In this document: positions 37,037 through 43,860 of the stretch, piece by piece
How the letters are laid out: each line of letters begins with the position of its first letter
Numbering within the stretch: the stretch's first letter is position 1
Origin: CADEGZ01 sp035443705
Lineage (GTDB): Bacteria > Pseudomonadota > Gammaproteobacteria > UBA6186 > Azoamicaceae
Reading direction: 5' to 3'
Length of the DNA: 44,941 nt
Assembly: GCA_035443705.1 (NCBI GenBank)
Contig: DAORSV010000002.1
Location: forward strand, 1-44,941
Translations under genes and position numbers: made by a program
The notes under the pieces: model-generated
What the model saw: only the letters and a program-made list of their open reading frames with translations
What the model was told of the DNA's origin: nothing
Database searches by the model: none

Positions 37037-37127
37037 GCCTGTCAAAAATAACTTTGTTTTTTTCGTTCGCTAAACTCGCTTCGCTCAAACAAACCTCACT
37101 CAAAAAACAAAGTTATTTTTGACAGGC
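37037..37127. repeat. 26-bp perfect inverted repeat at the ccmA-ccmB junction
   Basis: Arm 37037-37062 is the exact reverse complement of 37102-37127, with 39 bases between. The outer ends read GCCTGTC and the inner ends carry T/A runs. The loop (37063-37101) contains CTCGCTTCGCTC-like short repeats. The right arm encodes the last residues of CcmA (VKNNFVF), and the left arm ends one base before the ccmB ribosome binding site. It resembles a small non-autonomous palindromic element (MITE-like) more than a terminator, since ccmB must be transcribed through it. Confidence 0.85.
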
Positions 37128-37735
37128 TCTAGCCGTATCTCTTGCCATGGATACGGGTTTAGCGCAATTTTATGGTGTGTAGCAACCACTAAAATACCAC
37201 CGTGCTTCAAATGCGTTAAAAATCGATCCTGCACTAAACTCACCCCCGTTTCATCTAATGCTGTAAAGGGCTCATCTAAAATCCAACAGATCGGCGGATC
37301 TAACCATAAACGCGCCAATGCAACCCGTTGGCATTGTCCCTTCGATAAGACTTCGCAAGGCACCGATTCAAATGCCGCTAAGTCAACGGCTTCTAATGCA
37401 CGTCTACAATTTTTGACAACCGATTTACGGCTAATCCCTATCATCCATTCTAAATTTTGCAAAGGCGTTAAGGCAGGTTGAATACCGATTTTATGCCCGA
37501 TGTATAACAAGTCTGATAAAAAATAAGGATCTCCCGCTTTAAAAATCTTATCTTGCCAGCTAATGCTACCGCTCGATGGCAACGATAAGCCTGTCAATAT
37601 TTTTAATAAACTGGATTTACCGACGCCGTTGGCTCCCGACACAATCAATGCCGACCCTGACGCAACCTCAAAAGTTAGATCACTAAACAGTATTCGGCTA
37701 TCCCATTCACAGCCTAAGCTGCTTACCTTTAACAC
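37100..37735 (-). CDS. ccmA: Haem exporter ATP-binding protein CcmA
   Basis: A 211-residue ABC ATPase. Walker A is GANGVGKS (about 34-41), the signature LSKGQCQR, and Walker B CWILDEPF with the catalytic Glu; a switch His lies in VVATHHK. It powers CcmB. It is the first gene of the ccm operon. The C-terminal VKNNFVF is written by an arm of the 26-bp inverted repeat, so the natural end may have been altered; the core domain is intact. It is divergent from sohB across 70 bases. Confidence 0.95.
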   Translation of the reverse strand: MLKVSSLGCEWDSRILFSDLTFEVASGSALIVSGANGVGKSSLLKILTGLSLPSSGSISWQDKIFKAGDPYFLSDLLYIGHKIGIQPALTPLQNLEWMIGISRKSVVKNCRRALEAVDLAAFESVPCEVLSKGQCQRVALARLWLDPPICWILDEPFTALDETGVSLVQDRFLTHLKHGGILVVATHHKIALNPYPWQEIRLEPVKNNFVF

Positions 37736-37805
37736 TCCACGCCCTCTTGCTATTTATACCCGAATCGTTAGACTAACACATTCAAACGCAGCGATGGAGC
37801 ACCGT

Positions 37806-38846
37806 GTGAGTACTTTCTTTTTCGAATATGGTTTATTTGCTGCCAAAATGATTACTATTTTGGCGATTACACTTGCGGCTATCGCCGGATGTATTATTTT
37901 ATTCTCTACAAGACAACAAGAAAAAGAATCTATTCAAATTGAAAAAATCAATGATAAATTTGATAATATGCGAGACGCGCTAGAAGAAACGCTTTTATCC
38001 AAAGATGAATATAAAGCACTGAAAAAAGACAGAAAGAAAGAAGACAAAGCCGAAGAAAAGCGGATTAAAATACAATTAAAAAAAGGCGAACAGGAATCCT
38101 TGCGTCCCAGGCTGTTTGTCTTACGATTTGATGGCGACATGCATGCTTCCGAAGTCGACAGCCTTCGCGAAGCAATTACGGCTATCTTATTAGTCGCCAA
38201 AAAAGAAGATGAAGTATTACTCATCCTCGATAGCTCAGGTGGTCTTGTACACAATTACGGTTTAGCCGCTTCAGAACTCCACCGCATTCGACAACGCAAT
38301 ATCCCCTTAACCGTTTGTATCGATCTGGTTGCTGCCAGCGGCGGTTATATGATGGCTGCTGTCGCGAATAAAATTATCGCTGCGCCTTTTGCAGTTGTCG
38401 GCTCTATCGGTGTTTTGGCACAAGTGCCTAATTTTTTCCGTTTGCTAAAAAAGCATGATATCGATATAGAACAACATACAGCAGGGGAATATAAAACTAC
38501 GTTGACAATGCTGGGTGAAAACACCAATAAAGCTCGGGAAAAATTTCGTGAAGAATTAGAAGATACCCATCTTTTATTTAAACAATTTGTACATGAAAAT
38601 CGCCCAAGCCTGGATATTGAAAAATTGGCTACTGGCGAACATTGGTACGGTACACAAGCAGTTGATTTGAAACTCGTCGATGAATTAATGACCAGCGATG
38701 ACTATTTGCTCTCTAAAAATGAAACGACCGATATCTATGAAGTATCTTACGTCTTTAGCGAAACACTAACCGACAAGCTTTCAACCATATTGCACGGGGT
38801 AACAAGTCGCTTATTGCAACGGTTTTTTAAAATACCTTTATATTAG
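37806..38846 (+). CDS. sohB: Inner-membrane peptidase SohB (S49 family)
   Basis: A 346-residue signal-peptide-peptidase-like serine protease. An N-terminal anchor (about 5-35), a Lys/Glu-rich coiled stretch (about 40-95) and the S49 domain follow in order. The catalytic Ser is Ser178 in VAASGGYMMA and the general-base Lys is Lys230 in GEYKTTLTMLG. The frame opens far upstream (37563, inside ccmA on the other strand), but GTG 37806 has GGAG six bases upstream and gives MSTFFFEYGLFAAK, which lines up with E. coli SohB. It is convergent with fliA. Confidence 0.93.
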   Translation: MSTFFFEYGLFAAKMITILAITLAAIAGCIILFSTRQQEKESIQIEKINDKFDNMRDALEETLLSKDEYKALKKDRKKEDKAEEKRIKIQLKKGEQESLRPRLFVLRFDGDMHASEVDSLREAITAILLVAKKEDEVLLILDSSGGLVHNYGLAASELHRIRQRNIPLTVCIDLVAASGGYMMAAVANKIIAAPFAVVGSIGVLAQVPNFFRLLKKHDIDIEQHTAGEYKTTLTMLGENTNKAREKFREELEDTHLLFKQFVHENRPSLDIEKLATGEHWYGTQAVDLKLVDELMTSDDYLLSKNETTDIYEVSYVFSETLTDKLSTILHGVTSRLLQRFFKIPLY

Positions 38847-38897
38847 CGGAAGTGTTTGTCGTGCTCATCAAACTGTGTCACGCTAAAATCACCTCTC

Positions 38898-39650
38898 CTA
38901 TTTAACTTTCTCTTTCACACCGCATGTTTTTAACCGAGACTGCAACCGGCTCATTGCCTGGCTGTGAATTTGACTTACTCTTGATTCACTCACGCCCAAA
39001 ATATCACCAATTTTTCTTAAGTTTAATTCTTCATCATAATATAATCTTAAGACTAATTGTTCTCGTTCTGGCAAGGTCTCTATGCCGCGTGCCAAACTAT
39101 TTTTAAAATCATCCTGCTGCAATCCTTCTAAAGGGCTTAATGATGTAACTGCCATACCTTCTGAAATAATTTCTTCATTCAATCCGACATCATAAAAAGC
39201 ATACATTCGACTTCCGTTAGAATCTTGTAATAACCGATGATATTCGTCGAGATTTATATTCAAATTTTTGGCGACTTCAAAATTACGCGGATCTCTGCCT
39301 TCTTGATTTTCAATTTTTCGAATCGCTTCTGCAATGCGTCGCGTATTACGATGTACCGAACGCGGTGCCCAATCACCTTTGCGAATTTCATCTAGCATCG
39401 AACCGCGAATACGAATGCTCGCATACGTTTCAAAACTAGCACCTTTAGAAAAATCGTAATTTTTAGAGGCTTCCAACAAGCCAATCATCCCTGCCTGAAT
39501 TAAATCTTCAAGTTGTACAGAGGGGGGTAAACGTCCAAGCAAATGTTGCGCGATACGTTTGACCAATTTCGCATGTTTTGTCACGACAATGCTTTGTGAC
39601 TCGCTACCGCTATCCGAATGCAATATCCAACCACTTGCAAGTTTAGCCAC
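38898..39650 (-). CDS. fliA: RNA polymerase sigma factor FliA (sigma-28)
   Basis: A 250-residue sigma factor of the FliA group. Region 2 contains LEDLIQAGMIGLLEA and YASIRIRGSMLDEIRKGDWAPRSV; region 3 follows, and region 4 ends in ESRVSQIHSQAMSRL. FliA reads late flagellar promoters (TAAAGTTT-N11-GCCGATAA) and is held off by FlgM. The start is GTG 39650 with AGGAGG five bases upstream. No flagellar gene lies nearby, whereas fliA is usually next to flhF/fleN or motility genes. A sigma-54-like site lies upstream, and a sigma-28-like promoter drives the divergent gene. Confidence 0.95.
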   Translation of the reverse strand: MAKLASGWILHSDSGSESQSIVVTKHAKLVKRIAQHLLGRLPPSVQLEDLIQAGMIGLLEASKNYDFSKGASFETYASIRIRGSMLDEIRKGDWAPRSVHRNTRRIAEAIRKIENQEGRDPRNFEVAKNLNINLDEYHRLLQDSNGSRMYAFYDVGLNEEIISEGMAVTSLSPLEGLQQDDFKNSLARGIETLPEREQLVLRLYYDEELNLRKIGDILGVSESRVSQIHSQAMSRLQSRLKTCGVKEKVK

Positions 39651-39715
39651 AAATACCTCCTATGAATAAATCCAAGAATAAAGCCAATAGACACAATCCC
39701 TACATCCTTCTTTCT

Positions 39716-39731
39716 TGCAAGTTCTATTCCA
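39716..39731 (-). promoter_or_regulatory. Sigma-54-like promoter upstream of fliA
   Basis: On the minus strand TGGAAT (39731-39726), five bases, then TTGCA (39720-39716). The consensus is TGGCAC-N5-TTGCA; the invariant GG and GC are present with exactly ten bases between them. It would start transcription about 55 bases before the fliA GTG. A FleQ-like sigma-54 activator is encoded 1.5 kb away. Confidence 0.6.
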
Positions 39732-39746
39732 ATCGAATGACTAGCC

Positions 39747-39773
39747 TATAGTTTTTTCTTAAAATGCCGATTT
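39747..39773 (+). promoter_or_regulatory. Sigma-28 (FliA) promoter for the L,D-transpeptidase gene
   Basis: TATAGTTT (39747-39754), an 11-base spacer, then GCCGATTT (39766-39773). The FliA consensus is TAAAGTTT-N11-GCCGATAA, so 13 of 16 bases match with exact spacing. The -10 end lies 23 bases before the ATG of the downstream gene, with a GAGGAG ribosome binding site between. It is the only GCCGAT noticed in an intergenic region of this window, and it is next to fliA. Confidence 0.7.
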
Positions 39774-39796
39774 TAAGTTTTAAGTGAGGAGATAAA

Positions 39797-40543
39797 ATGA
39801 TGCTAAATGTTTTAAACAACTTGAATTTAAAGAGATTTTTTTTTAGCAGCCTTGGGAGTATCTTTTTTTTAGGGTTATATCATCCCGATACGTTTGCGTT
39901 GACCTATAAAATACCTCGTTCAGGAAACGTCATTGGCGAATACGAAGAAACCACAGCAGGTTCTGCTGTTAGCTTGACGGAACTTGCACAACAACATGAC
40001 ATCGGAATGTATGAAATGGCGAGGGCAAACCCCCATCTCTACCGAAAGAGACTAGAACACAACACAAGCGTTATTATTCCGTCGCAATTTACGCTGCCAT
40101 CCGGTCCAAAAAAGGGTATCGTTTTAAACTTGGCCGATATGCGTATCTTTTACTACCATCCAGATGAGACTACCGTTTCAACATACCCGGTGGGTGTTGG
40201 TCGCTCAGGATGGTCTACCCCACGCGGCACCACCAGTATTATCTCTAAAGAAAAAAACCCTGCTTGGCACCCGCCCGAATCTATTCGCAAAGAAGCGGCT
40301 CGCAGCGGTAAAAAATTACCACTGGTCGTTCCTGCAGGCCCTCATAACCCCTTAGGACACTACGCAATGCATTTGGGGTTCTCAGGTATTTTAATCCACG
40401 GCACCACGCAACCCACCAGCATTGGCCGGTATAGCAGCCATGGCTGTATTAGACTCTATAATCCTGATATTAAAGAACTTTTTTATATGGTACCGATAGG
40501 AACAGTGGTACGAGTGGTTTACGAACCGCACGAACATGAGTAA
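39797..40543 (+). CDS. L,D-transpeptidase (ErfK/YbiS/YkuD family)
   Basis: A 248-residue exported enzyme. A signal peptide (about 1-35, hydrophobic FFFSSLGSIFFLGLY, ending TFA) is followed by a LysM-like segment (LTELAQQHDIGMYEMARANP) and the YkuD domain. The catalytic motif is SSHGCIRL with His215 and Cys217; an upstream HGT closes the pocket. Family members form 3-3 peptidoglycan cross-links or attach Braun lipoprotein to the wall. GAGGAG precedes ATG 39797. It is divergent from fliA and carries a sigma-28-type promoter, suggesting FliA control. A STAS gene follows. Confidence 0.93.
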   Translation: MMLNVLNNLNLKRFFFSSLGSIFFLGLYHPDTFALTYKIPRSGNVIGEYEETTAGSAVSLTELAQQHDIGMYEMARANPHLYRKRLEHNTSVIIPSQFTLPSGPKKGIVLNLADMRIFYYHPDETTVSTYPVGVGRSGWSTPRGTTSIISKEKNPAWHPPESIRKEAARSGKKLPLVVPAGPHNPLGHYAMHLGFSGILIHGTTQPTSIGRYSSHGCIRLYNPDIKELFYMVPIGTVVRVVYEPHEHE

Positions 40544-40560
40544 GATCATTAAAATGATCT
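40543..40560. repeat. 8-bp inverted repeat after the transpeptidase gene
   Basis: AGATCATT and AATGATCT are perfect reverse complements separated by AA, starting on the last base of the transpeptidase stop codon. It could form a 6-bp hairpin with a 6-base loop or be a protein-binding dyad between this gene and the STAS gene. No T-run follows. Confidence 0.5.
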
Positions 40561-40620
40561 ATGCTTAATATGGATTTCTTGAAAAAACTACTTCGGACAA
40601 AAAATCAGTGGAGCGCACTC

Positions 40621-40926
40621 ATGACAATTACAGCGAATACATCAGCCGACGGCAATGAACTGACCATTATTGTACAAGGACGGTTTGACTTTAGTTCATT
40701 GCAACTTTTTCGTAATGCTTATGAAAAGGTCAATCCTAAACCCAAAAAATTTGTCGTCAATCTGAAAGATTCAGATTATCTCGACAGCTCTGCGCTTGGG
40801 ATGCTATTAGCATTGCGTGATTATGCGGGTGGAGATGAAGCAGACATTCGAATTATCAATAGCAATACTGATGTCAAAAAAATATTAGTGATTACTAAAC
40901 TCGACGAGTTATTTAAAGTCGAGTAA
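40621..40926 (+). CDS. STAS-domain anti-sigma factor antagonist
   Basis: A 101-residue single STAS domain, like SpoIIAA/RsbV/HsbA. The phosphorylatable serine region is DYLDSSALGMLLAL (Ser56 or Ser57). Such proteins bind anti-sigma factors when unphosphorylated or phosphorylated; in Pseudomonas aeruginosa HsbA works with FlgM, the FliA anti-sigma factor. ATG 40621 is chosen because GGAG lies seven bases upstream and it gives a standard-length domain; the upstream ATG 40561 has no ribosome binding site. It follows the transpeptidase by 77 bases and may share its sigma-28-type promoter. Confidence 0.9.
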   Translation: MTITANTSADGNELTIIVQGRFDFSSLQLFRNAYEKVNPKPKKFVVNLKDSDYLDSSALGMLLALRDYAGGDEADIRIINSNTDVKKILVITKLDELFKVE

Positions 40927-40942
40927 AAAAAGACGTTATTTT

Positions 40943-40973
40943 CATCTTGATATACCCATTACACTTCAAGATG
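40943..40973. repeat. Inverted repeat downstream of the STAS gene
   Basis: CATCTTGA (40943-40950) pairs with TCAAGATG (40966-40973) around a 15-base loop, 17 bases after the STAS stop. No T-run follows, so it is a weak terminator candidate; it may equally be a dispersed repeat. The rest of 40974-41113 is AT-rich, and I see nothing in it. Confidence 0.5.
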
Positions 40974-41113
40974 CGAACAATGAGTCAAGATTGTCAATTA
41001 TCCTAATTTGATCTGGTTTTTTAATTTGTCGTATAAATATCGGATGTATTTATTTAGAAATATTTTTAAAATGTAAAATTCATGAATGCCAATTACTGTG
41101 GGGCAGACTCAAA

Positions 41114-42142
41114 TTAACTGAATAATTCTTTCGGTTGTTCTTTATCTTCGTTATTTCGTCCAATGCCATATTTTCTTATTTTTTCAACCAGGGTCGTTCG
41201 TCGCAACCCCAGTCTTTTGGCCGCTCTTGCAACAACACCTCCACAATTCTCTAATGCATCCAAAATAAAAGAACGTTCTACTTTTTCAAGATGTCCTTTT
41301 AAATCAAATTGTCTATCTTCCCTAACCAATTCTGACATCATAAGCGTTGTTAGATTCTTTTCGTGTTTAAGAGGTTGACGAAAAAGCTGTGCAGGCAAAT
41401 CATCGACAGACACACACTTTCCAGGATATAAAATAAGCAAACGTTCAACTAAATTACACAGCTCACGTATATTCCCTGGCCAATTGTATTGTTCCAAAAA
41501 GGTTATAGTTTCTGGTGAAAGCGTTATAAAATTGCCCGTTTCTTTTTTATGTTTTTCAATAAAATGCCCCATCAGCAAACTGATATCTTTGATTCGTTCT
41601 CGAAGAGGTGGAATTTCGATAGGGAAAACATTCAGTCGATAATATAAATCTTCTCTAAAGGTACCCTCTGCAATACATGCTTCAAGATTTTTATGCGTCG
41701 CCGCAAGAATACGCACATTGGCTTGGATCGATTTGCTGCTTCCCACCCGTTCAAAAGTTCGCTCTTGTAAAACGCGTAATAATTTTGCTTGCATAGACAT
41801 TGGCATATCACCAATTTCGTCTAAAAATAAAGTCCCGCCTGCTGCTAATTCAAACTTGCCTTGTCTCGTAACAACTGCACCTGTAAAAGCCCCTTTTTCG
41901 TGACCAAAAAGCTCACTTTCGAGTAACTCTAAAGGAATGGCCACACAATTAACAGGCACAAAAGGCGCATCAGCGCGATCGGAAAGATTATGGATAACCT
42001 GAGCCAGCAGTTCTTTTCCAGTGCCCGATTCACCTAAAATAAGCGCTGTAGCAGGCGTATTGGCAACTTGTTCGGCAAGATGCTGAACAGATTTGACAGC
42101 GGCACTAATCCCCACAAGTTCTAGGTACTTCTCTTTTATCAT
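41114..42142 (-). CDS. FleQ-like sigma-54 activator without receiver domain
   Basis: A 342-residue sigma-54-dependent activator. The AAA+ domain starts almost at once: Walker A GESGTGKE (37-44), the sigma-54 contact loop GAFTGA (84-89), Walker B LFLDEIGDMP, and the WPGNIREL segment. The C-terminal Fis-type HTH reads CGGVVARAAKRLGLRRTTLVEKIRKYG, close to FleQ/FlrA. FleQ is the flagellar master regulator in Pseudomonas and Legionella. Here its roughly 130-residue N-terminal domain is missing, with an in-frame stop two codons before ATG 42142, and the LFRSLVG c-di-GMP motif of FleQ reads YLELVG. AAGGA lies 12 bases from the ATG, rather far. Confidence 0.9.
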   Translation of the reverse strand: MIKEKYLELVGISAAVKSVQHLAEQVANTPATALILGESGTGKELLAQVIHNLSDRADAPFVPVNCVAIPLELLESELFGHEKGAFTGAVVTRQGKFELAAGGTLFLDEIGDMPMSMQAKLLRVLQERTFERVGSSKSIQANVRILAATHKNLEACIAEGTFREDLYYRLNVFPIEIPPLRERIKDISLLMGHFIEKHKKETGNFITLSPETITFLEQYNWPGNIRELCNLVERLLILYPGKCVSVDDLPAQLFRQPLKHEKNLTTLMMSELVREDRQFDLKGHLEKVERSFILDALENCGGVVARAAKRLGLRRTTLVEKIRKYGIGRNNEDKEQPKELFS

Positions 42143-42215
42143 TTTTTATAACCATCCTTAGATTTCATTGTACAGACAACCATTAAGTCTGCTTACTATT
42201 TTTCGGTATATCTTA

Positions 42216-42244
42216 CAAATAGCTCTAAACGACGGTTCCGTCAA
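42216..42244 (-). promoter_or_regulatory. Possible sigma-70 promoter of the FleQ-like gene
   Basis: On the minus strand TTGACG (42244-42239), a 17-base spacer, then TATTTG (42221-42216), about 75 bases before the ATG. The -35 is good and the -10 poor. A GACGG-TT-CCGTC dyad (42231-42242) overlaps the -35 and could be an operator. Confidence 0.35.
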
Positions 42245-42295
42245 ATCTCTGACCCATCATGTCATTTATATACAGGCCTATCAGAATTTAATGTG

Positions 42296-43390
42296 TTAGT
42301 CCTGTCTATATATCCTAAATGAGGTGGTGCGTTTCAGTTCTGTTGTTTCTTCTGTTCCTGAGGTGGTAGTGCGTTTAACTCTTCTTGTTTTTTTTGTTTC
42401 TTCCGTTGGAAACACGTTCGCCTTAAAAAGCGGAAAGTTTTCAAAAGCGAACAATGGCAATTGGGCACCTGAATACTTCGCTCCCACAGCTACTAATGCG
42501 TCTATAAGAGCGGTATTTCCGGAGCGAAGCGCAATCATCAGTGGCGTTAATCCATCACGGTTTTCTGCATTTGGATTTACCTTATGATTTTTTACGAGTG
42601 GCGCTATTAAATTTGCATACCCAGCACTTGCTGCATAATGCAAAGCTGTATTGCCCATCCCATCGTGCATTTGAGTATTAACCTGTGGCGCCAAATAGGA
42701 GATAAATTCCTTATCACCCGCTTGTACGACCTGTAACCATAAGTGCAGACCACTGTCTTTTTGCCGCCCTGTATTTAAAGCACGTCCTCTGATCATTAAG
42801 GCTTTAATATCATCTAAGCAATTTACAGAGACACGCTCCGAGCAAATAACTGTTTCAATTAAATTGTGAATTTCATTATATTGTGGTCTTAAAATTAATG
42901 CTTCTTTCAAAGGCACAAGTGCTTCTTCGAATTGTCTCAAGTCAACCAATGCTTTCCCGTATTCAAACCAGATTTGCGAATCATTGTTAACCAGCTTACA
43001 CGCAGCCTTAAAATCTTCAATGCCTGCACCGACGTTGCCTTGCGCTATATTTAAAGATGCGCGTTTACTTAAACAAAAAGCTGTTGTCCGGTCATCTGCA
43101 TCTAACGCAATAGCTTGGCTAAAAAATGTAGATGCAAGGCAAATTTTTTCATCATTTGCATGGATTTTAATTGCTTCGAGATATAAAAGCCCTCGCTCTT
43201 TATGAGGTTCCATTATGATGCTCTGCATTTGCGTTAGCATTGCTTCAAGATATACAAGTCCTTGCTGTTTATAAAGCTCTGCCTGCATTACTGTGTCATG
43301 AGGATTCCTGGCTTGCACTTGTATTAGATCTGCCTCGTTGCTTTTTAAACGATCAGCAATCTCAGACTCCGATAACAAGAATGGTGGCAC
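42296..43390 (-). CDS. TPR-ankyrin repeat protein (candidate effector)
   Basis: A 364-residue soluble protein. TPR-like helices cover about 35-175 (QIWFEYGKALVDLRQFEEALVPL is typical), including an internal near-duplication (GLVYLEA then GLLYLEA). Two ankyrin repeats follow at about 240-305 (GNTALHYAASAGYANLI and DGLTPLMIALRSGNTALIDAL). The tail is basic and Thr/Glu-rich (KRTTTSGTEETTELKRTTS). In Legionella and Coxiella such proteins are often Dot/Icm effectors, and Glu-rich tails favour export; this is inference. GTG 43390 has AAGGAG eight bases upstream. No catalytic domain is recognised. Confidence 0.85.
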   Translation of the reverse strand: MPPFLLSESEIADRLKSNEADLIQVQARNPHDTVMQAELYKQQGLVYLEAMLTQMQSIIMEPHKERGLLYLEAIKIHANDEKICLASTFFSQAIALDADDRTTAFCLSKRASLNIAQGNVGAGIEDFKAACKLVNNDSQIWFEYGKALVDLRQFEEALVPLKEALILRPQYNEIHNLIETVICSERVSVNCLDDIKALMIRGRALNTGRQKDSGLHLWLQVVQAGDKEFISYLAPQVNTQMHDGMGNTALHYAASAGYANLIAPLVKNHKVNPNAENRDGLTPLMIALRSGNTALIDALVAVGAKYSGAQLPLFAFENFPLFKANVFPTEETKKTRRVKRTTTSGTEETTELKRTTSFRIYRQD

Positions 43391-43510
43391 TGCTCAGTCT
43401 CCTTAAAAATAATAAATGGCATTATAATATATTGACATCCCCATTTAAAACCCCCTTTGAAGAGAGATTTTTTTGATCTCTTTTGCAAGACATATACGAC
43501 CCTGCAAGCC

Positions 43511-43759
43511 CTATTTATCCCGTTGTTTTAACTCGTATTCCGCTTCTTCACGATAAATTAACTCCTTCTCTTTTTCAAAGAGGGCAATCATCTCAGGATC
43601 GTCATCATCTATAAATCTATCCCAGAAATTTTCTGCTTCGATCCAACTTCTTGGATAAAAACTAATGTTATCAAAACTTTCATTATACTCAACCACCCAA
43701 TTAGAAGGCACGTAGTTTGATACAATATCAAATTGCCGAATATCAAAATATCCTGGCAA
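43511..43759 (-). CDS. C-terminal fragment of an unrecognised acidic protein, cut by the gap
   Basis: An open frame running from the assembly gap to a stop at 43511, 82 residues seen. It has no convincing start of its own (first possible start TTG 43759, no visible ribosome binding site), so it is probably the end of a gene that begins inside or beyond the gap, perhaps the same gene as the large repeat protein. The sequence is acidic and aromatic-rich (FDNISFYPRSWIEAENFWDRF) and ends in a charged helix (FEKEKELIYREEAEYELKQRDK). I do not recognise a family. Confidence 0.6.
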   Translation of the reverse strand: MPGYFDIRQFDIVSNYVPSNWVVEYNESFDNISFYPRSWIEAENFWDRFIDDDDPEMIALFEKEKELIYREEAEYELKQRDK

Positions 43760-43760
43760 T

Positions 43761-43860
43761 NNNNNNNNNNNNNNNNNNNNNNNNNNNNNNNNNNNNNNNN
43801 NNNNNNNNNNNNNNNNNNNNNNNNNNNNNNNNNNNNNNNNNNNNNNNNNNNNNNNNNNNN
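43761..43860. other. Assembly gap (100 N)
   Basis: Exactly 100 undetermined bases, the conventional size for a gap of unknown length. It interrupts coding sequence, so the frames on the two sides cannot be joined from this window. Neighbouring repeats may be why the assembly broke. Confidence 0.98.

Noticed and set aside
43463..43481. AGAGAT/ATCTCT hairpin with TTTT as a terminator
   Set aside because: The T-run fits only plus-strand transcription, where no gene lies upstream; on the strand of the flanking genes it has no T-run.
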